Part shown: positions 63,175 through 64,000 of the stretch, one piece after another
Layout: the number at the start of each line of letters is the position of its first letter
Numbering within the stretch: the first letter of the stretch is position 1
Assembly: GCA_963770295.1 (NCBI GenBank)
Contig: CAVYPA010000010.1
Location: 124,001-188,000, forward strand
Source: AWTP1-13 sp963770295
GTDB lineage: Bacteria > Pseudomonadota > Alphaproteobacteria > Rhizobiales > Hyphomicrobiaceae
Reading direction: 5' to 3'
Length of the DNA: 64,000 nt
Translations under genes and position numbers: made by a program
The notes under the pieces: generated by a model
What the model was told of the DNA's origin: nothing
Seen by the model: only the letters and a program-made list of their open reading frames with translations
Database searches by the model: none

Positions 63175-63314
63175 CTGTTCCGCGATCCCAATTCCTGGAG
63201 CCGGGCAAGATCCGCCCGCTTCTTCACGGTAGGGGGACGCTCGCCCGGGAAGGCCAAGCGTCCCCCGCGCCTGGCGGGGAACGTCGAGAGTGCTTGGCTG
63301 ACGCGGGCCGAAAA

Positions 63315-63599
63315 TCAATAATCGCAGTACCAGACCGGTCCAACTCTGACACAGGAGTCAGGACGACGACCTCCGCCATGCCATTCGCGGCAAGGACGAC
63401 GCTCGCCGAAGCGATTGTGGCGATGCCAGCCGCGCGCTCCGCGTTCGCACGAGCGATGATTGCCGTGAACCCGAACAAGCCCGCTACTCATGTTCACGCC
63501 GTCGGCAAGTTGCCCGATACCTGCGCGGGCAGCGCTCGCGATGGAACCTGCCGCTGCTAGAAGGCTCGCAGCAGCCAAGATCTTTACCGTCCTGATCAT
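63315..63599 (-). CDS. Exported small Arg/Trp-rich protein (94 aa)
   Basis: ATG 63599 has GGGAGGG four bases upstream. The signal peptide (VKILAAASLLAAAGSIASAARA) is followed by an Arg-, Gly- and Trp-rich mature part (ERGARGWHRHNRFGERRPCR) and ends SCVRVGPVWYCDY, with Cys that could pair. Similar small exported proteins are common in rhizobial genomes; no function known. Confidence 0.65.
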   Translation of the reverse strand: MIRTVKILAAASLLAAAGSIASAARAGIGQLADGVNMSSGLVRVHGNHRSCERGARGWHRHNRFGERRPCREWHGGGRRPDSCVRVGPVWYCDY

Positions 63600-63793
63600 T
63601 TTCCCTCCCTAGGAAGACCTCTGTCGAGATCGAAGAAGGCAACGCTTTCAGTGCCAACGTCGTCAACTGTCGCCACCGATTTGCGAACTGCGCGGTTTCG
63701 GAATGCAATGCCCTCCATCTGCAAAGCTAATACCTTTCGCAGAGCAAGAACATCGACAATCGAAGCGTCAATGGTGCTGTGAGAGCAGCGCAC
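63596..63793 (-). CDS. Doubtful small upstream frame (65 aa)
   Basis: Its stop overlaps the start of the exported gene in an ATGA arrangement, but the sequence (MRCSHSTIDASIVDVLALRK) has no family match and no clear ribosome-binding site. Listed only because of the overlap. The remaining 207 bases to the window end show nothing recognisable. Confidence 0.2.
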   Translation of the reverse strand: MRCSHSTIDASIVDVLALRKVLALQMEGIAFRNRAVRKSVATVDDVGTESVAFFDLDRGLPREGK

Positions 63794-64000
63794 AGATCAG
63801 GCCTACTCGAACTCGATAAATGGGGTCTTTAGCGAATAGATTGGGGTCGCAGTCGCTGTCATCAGCTCGGTGCGAAACCTACACCCGCATTGAGCTGACT
63901 TAGGCGCCCCCGGTTGTGCCTTTTCTTTTAAGCCATAGTCGTGTTGATCAGGGCGATCCGCCCTCACCTAAAGCGGGGATGCTGATCACTCAGCGCACGT

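Noticed and set aside
1..64000. CRISPR arrays, rRNA genes, intact transposons or prophage structural genes
   Set aside because: None recognised on reading; no regularly spaced repeats, rRNA segments, complete transposase, or capsid/terminase genes were seen.

Overview
The window looks like a chromosomal segment of a GC-rich alphaproteobacterium. The evidence is gene content and order: a bacterial-type small SRP RNA directly upstream of dnaX-ybaB-recR, the rpmH-rnpA-yidC-engB block leading into argB, an alphaproteobacterial DnaX in which most of the usual zinc cysteines are missing, an OpgC-type acyltransferase and an NAD-linked molybdenum formate dehydrogenase. Several small exported proteins in the right-hand part resemble families I associate with Bradyrhizobium- and Reyranella-like genomes. 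I cannot place it below class level.

Positions 1-38,480 are a compact, largely intact core. They hold a small hypothetical gene, an IF-1 paralogue and a HAD hydrolase; a minus-strand formate dehydrogenase operon (NuoE/NuoF-type beta subunit, a cupin, the molybdenum alpha subunit); a TerC-like membrane protein and a membrane-anchored cytochrome c; kdsB and pheA; an overlapping OpgC / SGNH pair and nudC; then ffs-dnaX-ybaB-recR. Next come a run of catabolic-looking oxidoreductases (LLM flavoprotein, SDR, FAD monooxygenase), an M24 peptidase-like protein, a sensor kinase, and an overlapping TVP38 / FAD-disulfide oxidoreductase pair. The rpmH-rnpA-yidC-engB block follows behind a good sigma-70 promoter. 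After it lie a ClpN-domain membrane protein, argB, a pyrimidine-nucleotidase-like HAD protein, a VOC protein, a core methionine synthase (MesD-like), a hydratase and an MHS-type transporter closed by a clear terminator at 38,457-38,483.

Positions 38,484-64,000 are a different kind of DNA: sparse, with long stretches lacking recognisable genes, many small exported or hypothetical proteins, and many broken genes. Broken genes include an RND membrane-fusion protein with an internal deletion, a zinc-ribbon/adenylate cyclase/ATPase/TPR protein with at least five frameshifts, a methyltransferase remnant and a serine-recombinase remnant fused onto the end of a solA-like gene. A 3' tRNA-Arg(ACG) fragment at about 52.4 kb and a dense operon of small ATGA-coupled genes at 60.9-63.2 kb suggest integrated or decaying mobile DNA.

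The observations I would follow first are: a glutaredoxin-DinB protein (43,727-44,509) whose first redox cysteine codon is an in-frame UGA followed by a SECIS-like hairpin; a YidC insertase carrying a degenerate J-like domain at its C-terminus; and a ClpN-domain protein without an AAA+ motor, tethered to the membrane, between engB and argB. Many frameshifts sit in the right-hand part, so either pseudogene decay or local sequence error must be excluded before interpreting single lesions there.
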